Source of the DNA: Nectonema munidae
Lineage: Eukaryota; Nematomorpha; Nectonematoida; Nectonematidae
NCBI GenBank assembly: GCA_030549495.1
Contig: JAUIRK010000722.1
Coordinates: 1-64,000 of the forward strand
Direction of reading: 5' to 3'
Length of the DNA stretch: 64,000 nucleotides
The notes beneath the pieces were generated by a model. The model was not told the origin of the DNA, made no database searches, and saw only the letters and a program-made list of their open reading frames with translations. Position numbers and translations under genes: made by a program. This document shows, piece by piece, positions 23,592 to 35,299 of the stretch (position 1 is its first letter; each line of letters begins with the position of its first letter).

Positions 23592-25950
23592 TAAGAGAGA
23601 GAACAATTACTTATGGTTACACAGGTACGTTGTTGATACAAAATCAAAAGGTAAAAAAAATTATCCTTCTGTTAACTTCTCGTCCTTTCATCGCAGGAGT
23701 AACCGTTGATAAAAAGAAGAAACCTCAATTTTTAAAGTTATATGCCTTTACAAAGGGGGAATGGATATTGTGGACCAGAAAATGAGACCATTTTCAACAG
23801 CCCGAAAATCCAACAAATGGACCATTTCAGCTTTCTCATAGGTTTTAGACACTGATTGAATTAATGCCACAACACTTTTTTGCATGAACAATAATTTTAA
23901 TCCTAGAAATAGTGACAGTTTGAATTTAACCTATTCTCTCATTCTACCATTTTTGGAGCAAAGACCTAAAACCTGATTGAGAGCTGATATAATCGAAACG
24001 ATTGATAGCTCGATTTTTTTAATAACAGAAAAAAAACTCAGAATCTTTGTTCACAAGAAAACGTTGTAGTTTATGCATGGATAACATAAAAAGTAAAAAT
24101 TACAAAGAGAGAAAAGACAAATAAAGCAAAATAAGCAAACAATGTAAAAAGTGTAAAAAATCTGTATGCACAAACACGCTTTTACTTTTTGTTTACAATG
24201 CAGTTACTTTTTTTTATTGTTTTGCTTGATTAAGTTTCATTGTTTTTATGTAAAAATTTTTGCTACTCTTTTTTGCGAATGAATTCACTTTCTAAACTTA
24301 AATGAACTTGATTGCTTTTGTTATACTAACAATAAATGTGGTCAATCTATTGATTTACACTTGATAACACTATAATCACTTCGATGAGTGAAAATACTTT
24401 CAGATTTCAAGAATACTTTGTACTAGTCGCAATAGTCAAAGGTTTGTCTTATTTGATTAGTTGTAATAAAATACTTTAGAGTGTTATCAAAACTTTTAAT
24501 TCTTTTGATGTTTCAAAAGATCGTGGAAAAACTTTTAAGGAATTATCTCCGGTGTACTTCTATTTTGAAAGATATTTTATTTTTTAAAATTTATTTATTA
24601 GTATAACCTGTGATAAGTCTGTAATTTTTGTGTGGATGAATATATTACAAAACTGTAAAAAGAAAAAAGACAATTTTTTCTAAAACAGGTTTTAAAACAT
24701 GTCTCGTTATTTTAGGAAGTCGAAAAAAATCAAACATTAAAGTGTAATAGTTAAAATTTAAATTAAGTTTTACAATAAAAAGGGGAGAGAGTCTTAAACT
24801 CCCCCCCCCCCCCCTCTCCCTCTCGTCAGAATTAGGGTTAAGTATGAAGGCCTAATGATTATATACAACTATACTATTTCATTGAAAATCAATATAACTA
24901 GTTCACAATTATTAGTTTGAAATAAAACAATAAATATTAAAAAAATAATTGTCATTTATATGATATTATTAGAAGGGATTTTTAAATTTACTTCAATATC
25001 TTTCCATTTACTGTAATCTATAACAGACATTTTAAAACCTAGACAAAAATAAAAAATTTAATAAAAAAAATAAAATAGATGATGATGATTCGGTTTCAAA
25101 TTGTGGTCCACAATGGCCAAAATTTATCTAATACCTTTCACACTGCTTCTATAGGGTAACATTAGTTGTAAAAAATTTAAGCTAGACAGCACGAACTTCC
25201 CCGTTTCGCGAGGAGAGGGTTTTAACCCCTTATCGGGGAATTGATAGAAAATTTGATCGTCCATAATGATATAATACTGAAAAAAAAATTGAGTTCAATT
25301 GCACGAAATCTCCTATGAAATTGAAATTTATTTCGTATCATACGGTCTCACTAATCGATCCGTCCCTATACTTTTCTATGGAAATCGCCATTTTTTTGGG
25401 TCGTCGAAAAAAACAACTTCTTTTCTTTTTCCTGAATCTTCTTTCTTCAAAATGGCCTCTCCTTTTCCTTTGATCTAATTTTTTAAATGATTCTTATATT
25501 AGTTGTTTTCTAATTCTATACTATAACTAAGAAAGAGCGTTCGAAATAGGTTTAAAAAAATTACAAATTTACCAAATAATCAAAATATATATTTTCCTGC
25601 AAGCAACACTCAATCAGAAAGCTTGTTCAGTTCGGTTCTTGTAAACAGTAAACGAAGTAGCTTAAATCCAGAAGAAGTTGAAGAGTTAATTTTGTTGGTA
25701 AAATAATAAATCATTTAAAAATTAGCTTAAATAAAAAGTTTATTTCATCTTTTGTTTCATGAAATACTTTTATATTTGATCATTGAAAAAATTGTTCCCC
25801 AACCGCCCGTTCCCCTTTGAGACAGCTCTCCTCGACCCGATTTTGTTGACTGAGCCCAATAAAAAATTTGCCTTATATATATATTTAAAACTTGTATCAT
25901 TATTTGAACAATTTTATCGCATATGTTTGAAAAAGCGAAAATTTACTTTT
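23592..25950. other. AT-rich stretch, nothing firmly recognised
   Basis: There is a C homopolymer of about 15 at 24799-24813. Between 24080 and 24260 the sequence forms a loose inverted repeat (GCAAAATAAGCAAAC against GTTTTGCTTGATT). No exon, RNA gene or bounded element was identified. Confidence 0.3.
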
Positions 25951-26155
25951 TTAAAAATTTGTGCTTAATAAATTATTTATTTTAGTGTGCACCTCTTTCT
26001 TTAAATTAACACTTTTGTAGGTGATAACACAATGATCAGCATACAAATAAAGACTGAAATTATTATCCTTATGGTTAAATATATCATTAACATAGAGGTT
26101 GAAAATAGAATTTGACATAAAATTTCCTATCAAATAAATAATTTTAATTAAATTT
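25951..26155 (-). pseudogene. LINE reverse transcriptase fragment
   Basis: A 60-codon minus-strand frame reads FNLYVNDIFNH followed by LYLYADHCVITYKS, the catalytic YADD-type region of a LINE reverse transcriptase with the second aspartate replaced by histidine (YADH). Only the palm region remains, and copy C of the composite hAT begins just beyond it. Possibly the same family as the fragment at 20.3 kb. Confidence 0.55.
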
Positions 26156-26309
26156 AAGAACTTACATCTAAAGCAGGGGCGCCTATTATTATGTAAATTA
26201 TTCTGAGAACAGACAGTTTCATCTTAAAATAGTGAAAATTGCTTTATTAGTTTATTTTGTCTCCTTTCTCTCTTATGTTAATTATGTATCAAATTTTTCA
26301 ATTTTGAGT

Positions 26310-26470
26310 AAAAGGTAAGGTAAAGGTACCGTGGATGTGTTTTCATTGACAAGGCACTGTACCGCTTATGTCAAACTATGAACAAATTGGTATGTATGAG
26401 GAATCGAACCCAGAGGCTTCCATGCTGAGTCCATTATCTCAACCAACCTGCCATACCAGCCATAGATTAT
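26310..26470 (-). mobile_element. tRNA-derived SINE in copy C
   Basis: The minus strand carries the B box GGTTCGATTCC (26410-26400), preceded by GGTTGGTTGAGATAATGGAC. Its tail reads CTTTACCTTACCTTTTAC on the minus strand, as in copy B. It is less diverged from copy B than the SINE in copy A. Confidence 0.7.
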
Positions 26471-26476
26471 GTTGTA

Positions 26477-26874
26477 TTGAAGAGGTCGGGAACCTATGCC
26501 TCGCGAGCAAGACATGGCTCTTTTGATGACTGCATCTGGCTCTCAGATAAATCAAGTGGCATTCAGGATAAAGGGAGGTAATGCGATATTGCATATCCTT
26601 CTTACCAATTTTACACTCTCTTATTTTCGTCATCATTACGAATCATGATGACATAAATAAAGCTGATGATGATGCAGACTTTGCTTATTAATAAATAACT
26701 TCGATAAAACAATGTTGTTTAAAATAAATTCAGAGTCTTATTATACTATAAAATTGTTGGTCTTCTTTTTCCATTTTGTTGTAATCAGTATTTAAAAATA
26801 TATATGGCTCTCAGAGGATTAGATTTTAAAATATGTGTTTTTTGGGCTCTTTTAGACAAAAAGGTTCCCGACTC
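26477..26874. mobile_element. 398-bp hAT MITE with exact 8-bp target duplication
   Basis: Flanked by ATGTTGTA at 26469-26476 and 26875-26882. The ends share an inverted GTCGGGAACC. Inside the left end is CTCGCGAGCAAGACATGGCTC, and the right end carries GGGCTCTTTTAGAC; this layout is well known among hAT-derived MITEs of the ZBED/SCAND group. The homologous positions in A and B are unoccupied, confirming the boundaries. Confidence 0.85.
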
Positions 26875-27324
26875 ATGTTGTAGTGGATACGTTAAATTAG
26901 TTTTCAAAAAACTTATATTATGCTGTAAAATTTTTTAATTTTTTAAAGCTCTATAAGTTTTTCTGAAAACCTTTTTTCCTTAAAAGTTATAATAAAAGGC
27001 AAATCATGGAAAAAGAAAGTTGTTATTTTAAAAAAAGAAATTATTTTATTAATAAGTTAATCAATCGTTGTTTTATTTGCCTGCCGCTATTGTGAATCAT
27101 ACATGCTTTCCGTACATTTTTACACAGTCTTTTTTATTCCACCTTACCATGTTTTTATCAATCACTTGAAATTTGAAACACTTCTTGAAAAGATTTTTAA
27201 TTCTTCCTTAAATTTGATATAAAAAATAAATCTTTTTGTACTGGAAGCTTTTTTTCCATTTAAGCCAAATACAATAAAAATTTTCAACATATTTTTCTAA
27301 GTCCTATTTTTGGAATTTTTGATA

Positions 27325-27639
27325 TAGTGCCCGCGCTAAGAAAAAATTTTAGGGGAAGAGAGGGGTGACTTCATTGGGGCGTTAATTTTTGAACTATCAG
27401 AGTAATCTGCTTCAAGGCGAAAAGAAAACATATGATGTATTTGTCAAACCATATCTATACAGATTACATTTTCATAAAAGAAATTATTATGAATTCTAGA
27501 TGTTTGTCATATTTTTTTAGTGTAATGAAAAATTTTTTAGTGGAACTTGAAAATTAGCTAGGGGGGGGGTGGGCTTGAGAAATAGTTGAGGGGGGGGGGG
27601 GGCTTGTGCCAAAAAATTTAATAGGTAGCGTGGGCTCTG
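27325..27639. mobile_element. Candidate MITE with G-rich interior
   Basis: The left end, TAGTGCCCGCGCTAAG, and the right end, reading CAGAGCCCACGCTACC on the other strand, are similar over about 14 bases. The interior has long G runs near 27562 and 27590. No target duplication was found, so the limits are tentative. Confidence 0.35.
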
Positions 27640-28620
27640 CATATAATTATGCGCTATCTTTATATTTCTCATATTGTGAGGGATTAGGTCAAGAATGATA
27701 TGTTTAATTAAGATATTAAAAGACATCACATTAAATTTTTTCAACATTATTTTTTTTAATTATTTTTTAAAACCGTTTTTTCATAGATGTTAAAAAATCA
27801 ATTAATTTAAATAATTTGTTTGAAATTTTTTGTTGAGAAAAATTAAGTAAAATGTACAAATATAAAATAAAATTTTAGATGGCCTAAGAAAAATATAAGC
27901 CAAAAATTTAATTAAATTTGAAGAAAAAGAATATTTAAAAAAGTTGTGAATTAGCCTATTAAAAAATTCTAAAAACTAATTTTCAAAAAAATAATTCTAA
28001 AATAAAAATTTTTTTTTCTTATTTATGCTCAACCTTAAACGACGAGATTGCAAATTGAAAAATTTAAACAATTTGCCAATTAATAATAATTAATTTTTTT
28101 AAGCCATTTGCCACTGTTAATTCGTTCAAATCGTGATGCTACTAATGTACTTATAACTTTAGATGAAATAAAGGTATTTCTTTGCACAGAAATTTAATTT
28201 TGATTTCTTACTTCAATGTTATATCATGTTTCCAATAAATATAGATAACACATCCCACTTTTGAAATTTGAGCCCCACGATAGGTTAGGTCTACTAAGTT
28301 TTCCAATTCCCAATAATTAGTGTACGGGTTTGGACCTTGAGTAAAGTCTTATAGATATTGGTCCTTGGTTTAGCCACGATAAATTATTTGTTTAGTCAAG
28401 GAAATTAATTGTGAATTTTATTTATATTTTATATTTCCCAAGTGTTAATGTTAGATTATGATATTTTAAATTTTGATTTTTCCTCAAATTTTAGTTAATT
28501 TTAAGAAAATTAACAAACTTTTTTAGCGAATTTATTCTATTTTATAAACCAGGTACATTATTTTTTTAAATTCTGATACAGATTTTATTAAAGTAAAAAG
28601 CTCCATATTTCGAATAAGCT
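27640..28620. other. AT-rich stretch, nothing recognised
   Basis: Very AT-rich, with stops in all frames and no bounded repeat. Confidence 0.3.
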
Positions 28621-30006
28621 CATAGGCGTAGCCAGGAGTTTGACTCAAAGGGAAATACATGAATTTACGGCTTTTGAATTATAAACATACGTAAATTAAC
28701 ATTTTCTTTCTCTTATCAATAATGAAGTGTATACTTGTTGGCAAGGAAATTTGTACATTTACCTTTAGATTTTTGCAATTTTCCATACAATTTTATATTA
28801 TAAAAATTTTTGGTTTGAAAAAATGATTGACTGCAGTTAAAAGCTTTTACATGATAAATACTGTTAATATAACTTTTGCTCTGCAAATATAGACTATGTT
28901 AAAGAGCAATATAAGGAACGATGTTGCCAATGTCAAGTTTAATTATTTGTTTCTGTTACTTTATGCAAGTAAATTAATCAATCCTTTAACTTCTTAACCG
29001 GGCTGTGTAGTCGGAATCGGGGGTATTTTAGATGCCTGGAGTCTGAGTCTTGAAAAACTCCTGATATAATATTTTCGTTTTGACTTTTTATATCAAAAAT
29101 ATAAAAAAATTCAATCTTAAAAAAAGTAAAGATGCATTTGTGATTTATAATTTTGGAAAATATATCAACATTAATTTTATTTGAGCTATATTCAAAAATT
29201 ACGGTACAATGTGATATTTACTTTCCATAATATGGAGAGTTTTTTTCCTCTGAAATTAAGATTTTTACTTTTTAAATATTATTATTTTTTTAGTTTTTGA
29301 TAAAATGGCGGTTCGAATTAGTTTTGAATAAAAAAAACTTTGGTAAGATGATTATAATTTCTTTTCTAATAAAAGTTTAGTTTGAGAATTTTCATCTCTA
29401 GCCATATCTTTAATTAGCATAACATGTAAAAACATAACTATATGAAAGTATTTTAAAGCAATTTTTGTATTATGTAAAATGACTCTTATTCTCTTTCAGG
29501 CCTTTTTACAGTAGGTTCGAGTACAGCAGTTTGTGAAAGAAGTTTTTCAACCTTGAACAGGATTATAACCCTTATTTGAAAATCCATGACTCCGTCTAGA
29601 AACAATTTAATATTTCTTTCTTTTATCAAAGAATATACTAAAAAAATTGAGAGAAAAATTCATAATTTTTTATTCAAATAAAAGAAGACTTACATTTTAA
29701 AGAAGTCATCAATTTCCTACTTTTTTGTTTTTCAAGTTAAAAACTTTCTGCAAAATTATATAAATTTTAGAAAAAAATTTTCTCATTTGTTGTTAGTCAA
29801 ACCTTTTCTTTTCAAGTAATGAGGATCTCATTTTTTTGTTGTTGTTAGTTGCACAACAAATTCAGAAGCTGAAGAGGGAGGTAAGAATTGCAACCGTTAC
29901 TGATTGGAATAAACTTAACTTATAAGTTTTTGAAATAGTTAAAACTTTTTAAAATTAATTAGACTCCAACTTTGCCCCCTAGAAAAAATTTCTGGGTACG
30001 CCTCTG
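28621..30006 (+). mobile_element. hAT element remnant with C-terminal transposase segment
   Basis: The left end, CATAGGCGTAGCCAGGA, and the right end, reading CAGAGGCGTACCCAGAA on the minus strand, form a hAT-type inverted repeat. Near 29505-29690 the plus strand reads SSTAVCERSFSTLNRI and then SRNNLIFLSFI, the C-terminal dimerisation motif of hAT transposases. The rest of the transposase is missing. No target duplication was recognised at the ends. Confidence 0.6.
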
Positions 30007-30319
30007 CTTGTGCAGCAAAAAATAAGTTCTTATGTTGGCCTTGAAAAAATGCTCCTACCAGAGCTTGAAACTTAAAAAGGCACTTAGAACGCTTCCACCC
30101 TAAAACTTTGGAGAAAGTTAAAGAAAAGGATAAAAATAATAGTTGCTTCTTGTTCAAGTGCTTCAACTGATAAAATAACCATAACCATAACAATGACGAA
30201 AGAAGTTCTCAGTAGATGCATGATTTAGTTGTAAAGAATAATTTACCATTGTTATCTTTCAGCCAACCAGCATTCCAACAAATCATCGGTGAAATGGCCA
30301 AAAAATTAATATTTCCTTA

Positions 30320-31365
30320 GAAAGACGAAGCGTCAGGAAAATTGTTATTGAGAAAGCAGAAGAAAAAAAAGACGAATTAAAAAGAGAGCAACTAGACATA
30401 GATAGAGTAAACTATTTTGCTGTCAATGTGAGATTTTGTCATAATAACGAAAATATGGTCACAAGAACTTTGGCTGTGAAAGACACTCAAGCAAGTCATG
30501 ATAGTGGATTTCTCAAAAATTTGATTGAGGAGGTTTTGAATGATTTCAATATAAAAAACCAAATAATAGGTATTGTAACGTATAATGAGTATAACATGGT
30601 GAAGTTAATAGAGAAGTTAAATGAAAAGGATGAAGCCGATGACAAGATGATGATTTTGAAAAAATTGAAGAAGCTTCGAAACTTTGTGCTATAATAAGCC
30701 ATATGAGATGTGCATTTCACACTCTGCAATTGGCAATAGCATAGGGCTTAAAATGCTCAACTGCATCAAATCGGGTGAGCACATTGCGTGAAAATGTGAT
30801 AGCAGCCAGAACTCTAAAATTGAAAGCAACTGTAAAAGTAATGATTTTAGATCAAACGAGGTGCTGGGCTAGTACATATCTTGTCGCTATATATCTTGCA
30901 TATTAGATATAGATATTGTACATATCTTGTATAGCTTGTCGAAGTTAAAAATGTGATTGAGGATATTGGTAACTCTCTAGTCTCCATCTCAAACCATCAA
31001 TGGAGAAAGCTGAAGAACTTGAGTCTGTTTTCTTTTTACCATATGTTGTGATAAAAATTGCAGTCTGAAGATTTGACAGGAGGAGAATTTTTATAAGAGT
31101 GGAAAAAATTGTTCTTCAATCTTTCGAAAAAAATAGGGGGTTGGGAATTTTTAGTTTTACCAAGCAAATAACCAGTATGCGTTGAGTCGTATTTTGTATT
31201 CAAGAAAACACAAAGGGATACGAGGTTGGCTTGTCTCAAAATGTTGGACGAAGTTAGTGAAACCTGATTTCAATACACGAAGAAATCCTAGAACAGAAGT
31301 TTTTTGCACATCTTAATTTGCATCTGCTCTTGAATCTTGGAACAATTCACTGTAGCAAAAAATAA
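30320..31365 (+). pseudogene. Decayed hAT transposase
   Basis: The plus strand shows, in order, ERRSVRKIVIEKAEEK, a catalytic-core-like segment with TRTLAVKDTQASHD and IGIVTYNEYNMVKLIEKL (family norm TTDNGANMVKAV), and SHMRCAFHTLQLAIA, the conserved cysteine-histidine segment of hAT transposases. Stops and frame changes follow. It lies just beyond the hAT remnant at 28.6-30.0 kb but repeats neither its ends nor its C-terminus, so it may be a separate insertion. Confidence 0.6.
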
Positions 31366-32955
31366 ATTCCTAAATTATTCAGAAACAGCTTAGAAATCTA
31401 TCGATGCCAGGATAGAACGTTGTCAACAGATGGCCTATAGTGATCTATATTTGTGAATAAATGACATGTTAGCGCTTATATTTTATATAATGTATAATTT
31501 ATTTATCTCTATTTTTATAATTTTAGTATCTTCAAGGTATGTTATTTTTGATAATGAAAACATAATAATGCTTCTCTCTTATTTTCCTAACAAATATATC
31601 AGTTATTTTATTAAATTCCAGTCGTTTTGATTATGATTTAACTCTTTCTTCATTACCAGATGTAATTGAATTTTATAATAAAACAAAATAGGGTGTGTAT
31701 TTGTTGGACGAAAATATCGAAAAGTTTATATATTAACCAAAAACTATAAGATGGTCATTCTGATATTCTCTCAATGAATTTGACGATTAATCAATTCAAT
31801 GAATTTCAATCATTAATCTCTCAATGAATTTTTAAATTTTTATAATAACTTTTAAGTTCATGATTCTTTTGATAAATGTAGTATTATTGTACTTAAACAA
31901 TTTTATGATGTATAATTAACTTAAAACTTTCCATCTGTCAGTGATTTATTTTTCACATGGGACTTAAGTGACAAATTATTTCACTTTTACACGAGAAGCT
32001 TCTTCACTACGTTCAAGATCTTTTTTGAAACACTCAATGTTACATAACTACACCAACCCCTATAAATTTTCAAGGAAGTTTAACCTTGTTTATATATTAA
32101 ATATTTTTTATATAATAAATACACAATAAATTCGCGATAGTCCAAAGTCTTGGGGAGCCATGGAATCATTTTGACTTAAACGAAGTTGCAAGTCCGATGT
32201 TATAAATTTTGTTAAATGAATACATTTTTGACATGTTCTGTGTTACTTTTGGTGATCACTCTCCTTTGATGATGCTTCTCATGCGCTAAATAAAACCTCA
32301 AAAAATAAAAATATGGTGTAATTAAAAATACCAGCTGAAAAACCTAATTCAAGCGTTTTCACAAAAAGTTTGTTAATCATGTGGTATTTGATCGACACTT
32401 TAAAATTTTCTTCATGTGGGCAGAATCATTAAGGGAGCGAGACACTGTCCTATTTTTTGAACAGCTGGCTACGTTTACATATTATTTAGTTAAAAAGGCA
32501 AGATATAAGTTTTCTAAAATGATGAGCTTCATTTTAGTTTATTTGAAACTTTTAAAATAGAATACGAATTAATAATGCAAAATATATTATTGACACAACT
32601 CACTAAATAATTGTATAAGAGAATACAAAATTGAAGAGTTTTTAGAACTTGTACGACTTTTAAGGAATTCTTACCCGACTAGACACCATTCATCTTGCTA
32701 AATATCAATCTAGAAATAAACAAATTGAAGGGATTCATGAAATTGATTAAAAAATACTTTTATTTTATTTTAGCGCAATAAATGTCTACAGGAATTTTTA
32801 ATCATAAAAAAATGTTAAAAAATTAGAAAAGTCAAATCAGATAGGGTTAAGGGTATGTTTTAGCATCATTTTTCGCAAACTTTTCAACTACACTGAAACA
32901 AGAAAGAGACATTAAATTTATAAATAAAAGTATTTTCACATTTGTCTTGGATAAA
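31366..32955. other. AT-rich intergenic stretch, nothing recognised
   Basis: No exon, RNA gene or bounded repeat could be supported here. Confidence 0.3.
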
Positions 32956-32960
32956 ATACT

Positions 32961-33195
32961 TTAGGAATTAATATCATTAAAGTTCCTTAAATAAGGTAAC
33001 ACATCTGAATATTGTGGAAAAGTTGTCTTGAGAGTCTTGAGCTTTGAAACCACTTGTGCTTGATTTAGTGCCAAACATTCTTTGCTCATAATTACACATG
33101 CACCTGAAATTGTGCCTTCAGGATGAAAACACCTTAAGGAAACTTTCCCCACGTATATCGCTATCCGTTGCTTTTTAGTTAAATGAAAATTCTAA
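32961..33195 (-). CDS. Candidate terminal exon of an unrecognised gene
   Basis: On the minus strand, an acceptor-like CTATACTTTTTAG is followed by an open frame of about 77 codons containing LTKKQRIAIYVGKVSLRC, FHPEGTISGACVIM and LPYLRNFNDINS, ending in TAA at 32961. Its amino-acid make-up is protein-like and unlike that of its surroundings, with few of the lysine- and asparagine-rich runs typical of random AT-rich frames. I do not recognise the family. An upstream exon should lie above 33200 but was not identified. It could equally be a remnant of an unrecognised element. Confidence 0.3.
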
Positions 33196-34000
33196 AAAGT
33201 ATAGAAATGTAGAATTTAGTAACGTTTGTAGTTTTGAAGATGCTCCTGTATGATGTTTGTACAACTTGGAGGGGGGGGGTCTAATATTTCCACAATTAGT
33301 GCCATTTCAAAGTAGACTCCATATACCTCAATTGATAATATCTCTCATTTAAGAATTGTCTATCCATAATAATATCAAATTTTTATTCACTTGAACTTCT
33401 TTCAAAAAAAGATTACTTTTGGATTTAGTTCCTCTTGTTAAATCTAAAAATCAGGTATCCTTTATGCTTTAGGAAAACTATATTTCTTGCTAAAAGGAAT
33501 AAATTAATCGAAAACTTAGAGTGAAATTTATAATGAACATAGCAATTCTTTAGTTTATATTAAACTAGATCCAGCAAATCCAGGTTTTCCTTTTTTACAA
33601 AAAACTCTCTTCCATACAAAAAAGTAAAAAATTGTCAAAGCATAAATTCTTATGTAAAATGAATGAGGATAGCACTATATCGATTGCTGGAGATAAAGAG
33701 CCTGAAAACTCAAACATACTATTTGTTAGAAGACAATATTCAAACTAAAACGGATAACTCATAAAAGAATGTTCTATATTCCAGCACATGTAATACTTAT
33801 CATTTATATTTACATTGAATCTTTTTCTCACTTTGGTCCCCATCTTAATTCACAATATCCGAATACTAATGGACATTTGAAGATCTTGTTAAAAAAATAT
33901 ACACTGATTAACATCTAGATAAGCCCGCACCTCGTAACAGTGAGGATATGAAAAACACGAGGCATACAAATGAATCAATCAACACATTTTCATCAGATAA

Positions 34001-34340
34001 AGCAAAGGTCAGCCTTGAAAAAATTTATTATAATAGATGATGTACTTATGAAAACATTTAAGTAAGAAAGAAGTTTCTTACACAGAAAGCAAATGTCGAC
34101 CTTCAAAAAGTTTAGTATAAAAGGTGATGAACTAATGAAAAAAATTAAGTAAAAAGATTAAGTTTGAAAAGCGAAGGTCAACCTCGTAAAAATGAATATA
34201 CTGGCTGATGAACTCAAATCAAAAAAAGTTTAATATGATAGGCGATGGAGTTATAAAAAGAATTGGGTAAAAGATTTAAATGTCTTACAAAGAACACAAA
34301 GTTGAACCTTTAAAAAATTAAGCTGAAGAACTTACAAAAA
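34001..34340. repeat. Degenerate tandem repeat, about four units
   Basis: A block of the form AGCAAAGGTCAGCCTTNAAAAA recurs at about 34001, 34088, 34170 and 34294, followed by a GATGATGNACTTATGAAAA-like block. Spacings are 87, 82 and 124. Units are strongly diverged. Confidence 0.55.
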
Positions 34341-34887
34341 GGAATGAGTATGATTACAACAAAGTAATGAAAAACCTTAAAAGAAAGCTTAATACAAATT
34401 GCACTTACAAAAATAATCAATTTTTGTTAATAAAATTAGTAGCAAAAATCAGCGAATTCTTTACGCTATGACATAAAAGATATAACTGCCTTAGATTCAA
34501 TCAATTTCTTCAAAACTAAGTAAATCTTGTGTCAAACATCAACTACAAAATAATGTGGTTCTCGTCTCCATACACTTTGTAAAAAGTGTTCAATAAGAAA
34601 ATGTGAAATTATATTTACATCCTGCAAAGACGATTTTTGAAATTTTTGCTTTGATTTTAAAATAAAATTCTATCTTACTTTTTCAACAAATGTTAAATAA
34701 AAACCGTCATTTTGCTTTTTTTTGCATTTTATATAAAAATAATAATTTCCAGAAAATACGTATGAGGAAAGCCTAGTGTTTGCCACATGGAGAATAGAAT
34801 AATGCCAGGGTGTTAAATGGGGCTTTCAATAGATCTCGAAGACAGAGGAATACTAGCTTAATTTCGCATTTTCAACCAGAAAGACAA

Positions 34888-35215
34888 ACTTGAAAAAGAA
34901 GCTGAAGGTGATATATAAAGCGGGTTAAAAATAGGAAGTTTGAGAAATGTATTTGGTAGATACGAATGAAATCTTTACAAGCATCTTGAAGTAATGTAGA
35001 TATGTGAAAAAGGGTACGGTCTGTATTTTCACCATTCCTTTTTGATAAAGAAGTTAAAAAAGGATTGTAATAATTCAAACTTTGATTTTATTCTAATATA
35101 TTTGAAAAAAATAAATCAAACTGCTTGTCAACTGGGTCCATGAAATGGTCTGACAGTTTATTTAATGAAGTCTTCACAGGGTCCAGATGTTTCAATGCTG
35201 CCTGTCTCCCTGGCC
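34888..35215 (-). pseudogene. Unrecognised coding-like stretch upstream of SUPV3L1
   Basis: On the minus strand, one frame reads RPGRQAALKHLDPVKTSLN and DHFMDPVDKQFDLFFSNILE, then a TAA, then continues with LNYYNPFLTSLSKRNGE and RTLFHISTLLQDACKDFIRI to an apparent donor, CAAG|TTTGTC or CAA|GTTTGT, near 34888. The amino-acid pattern looks like protein, but the family is unknown to me. The stop could lie in a short intron such as those of CDC37, or mark a dead gene. It lies head-to-head with SUPV3L1, less than 100 bp from its start. Confidence 0.25.
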
Positions 35216-35299
35216 TCCTCTGGATAAGCTATTGCCTGAACCCCTATTGAATTTGCATCCTTTTAGAATCGTTGAAATTAGCACGCAGGAAACGCCCAC

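Larger units (their letters stand above)
26174..27012 (+). mobile_element. Partial composite hAT element, copy C
   Basis: Opens with CAGGGGCG, as the terminal repeat of A and B does, but jumps at once to the interior sequence (AAATTATTCTGAGAACAGAC) found at 15.3 kb in copy A. It then follows copy A through the SINE to about GGCAAATCATGG near 27010. It looks like an internal-deletion derivative or a fragment. A separate hAT MITE has inserted into it at 26477-26874. Confidence 0.7.

Noticed and set aside
24786-24842. TTAA sites around a C run as a second TTAA element
   Set aside because: Only about 50 bp apart, and the flanks do not match the CCGTATTT ends at 1.4 and 6.3 kb.
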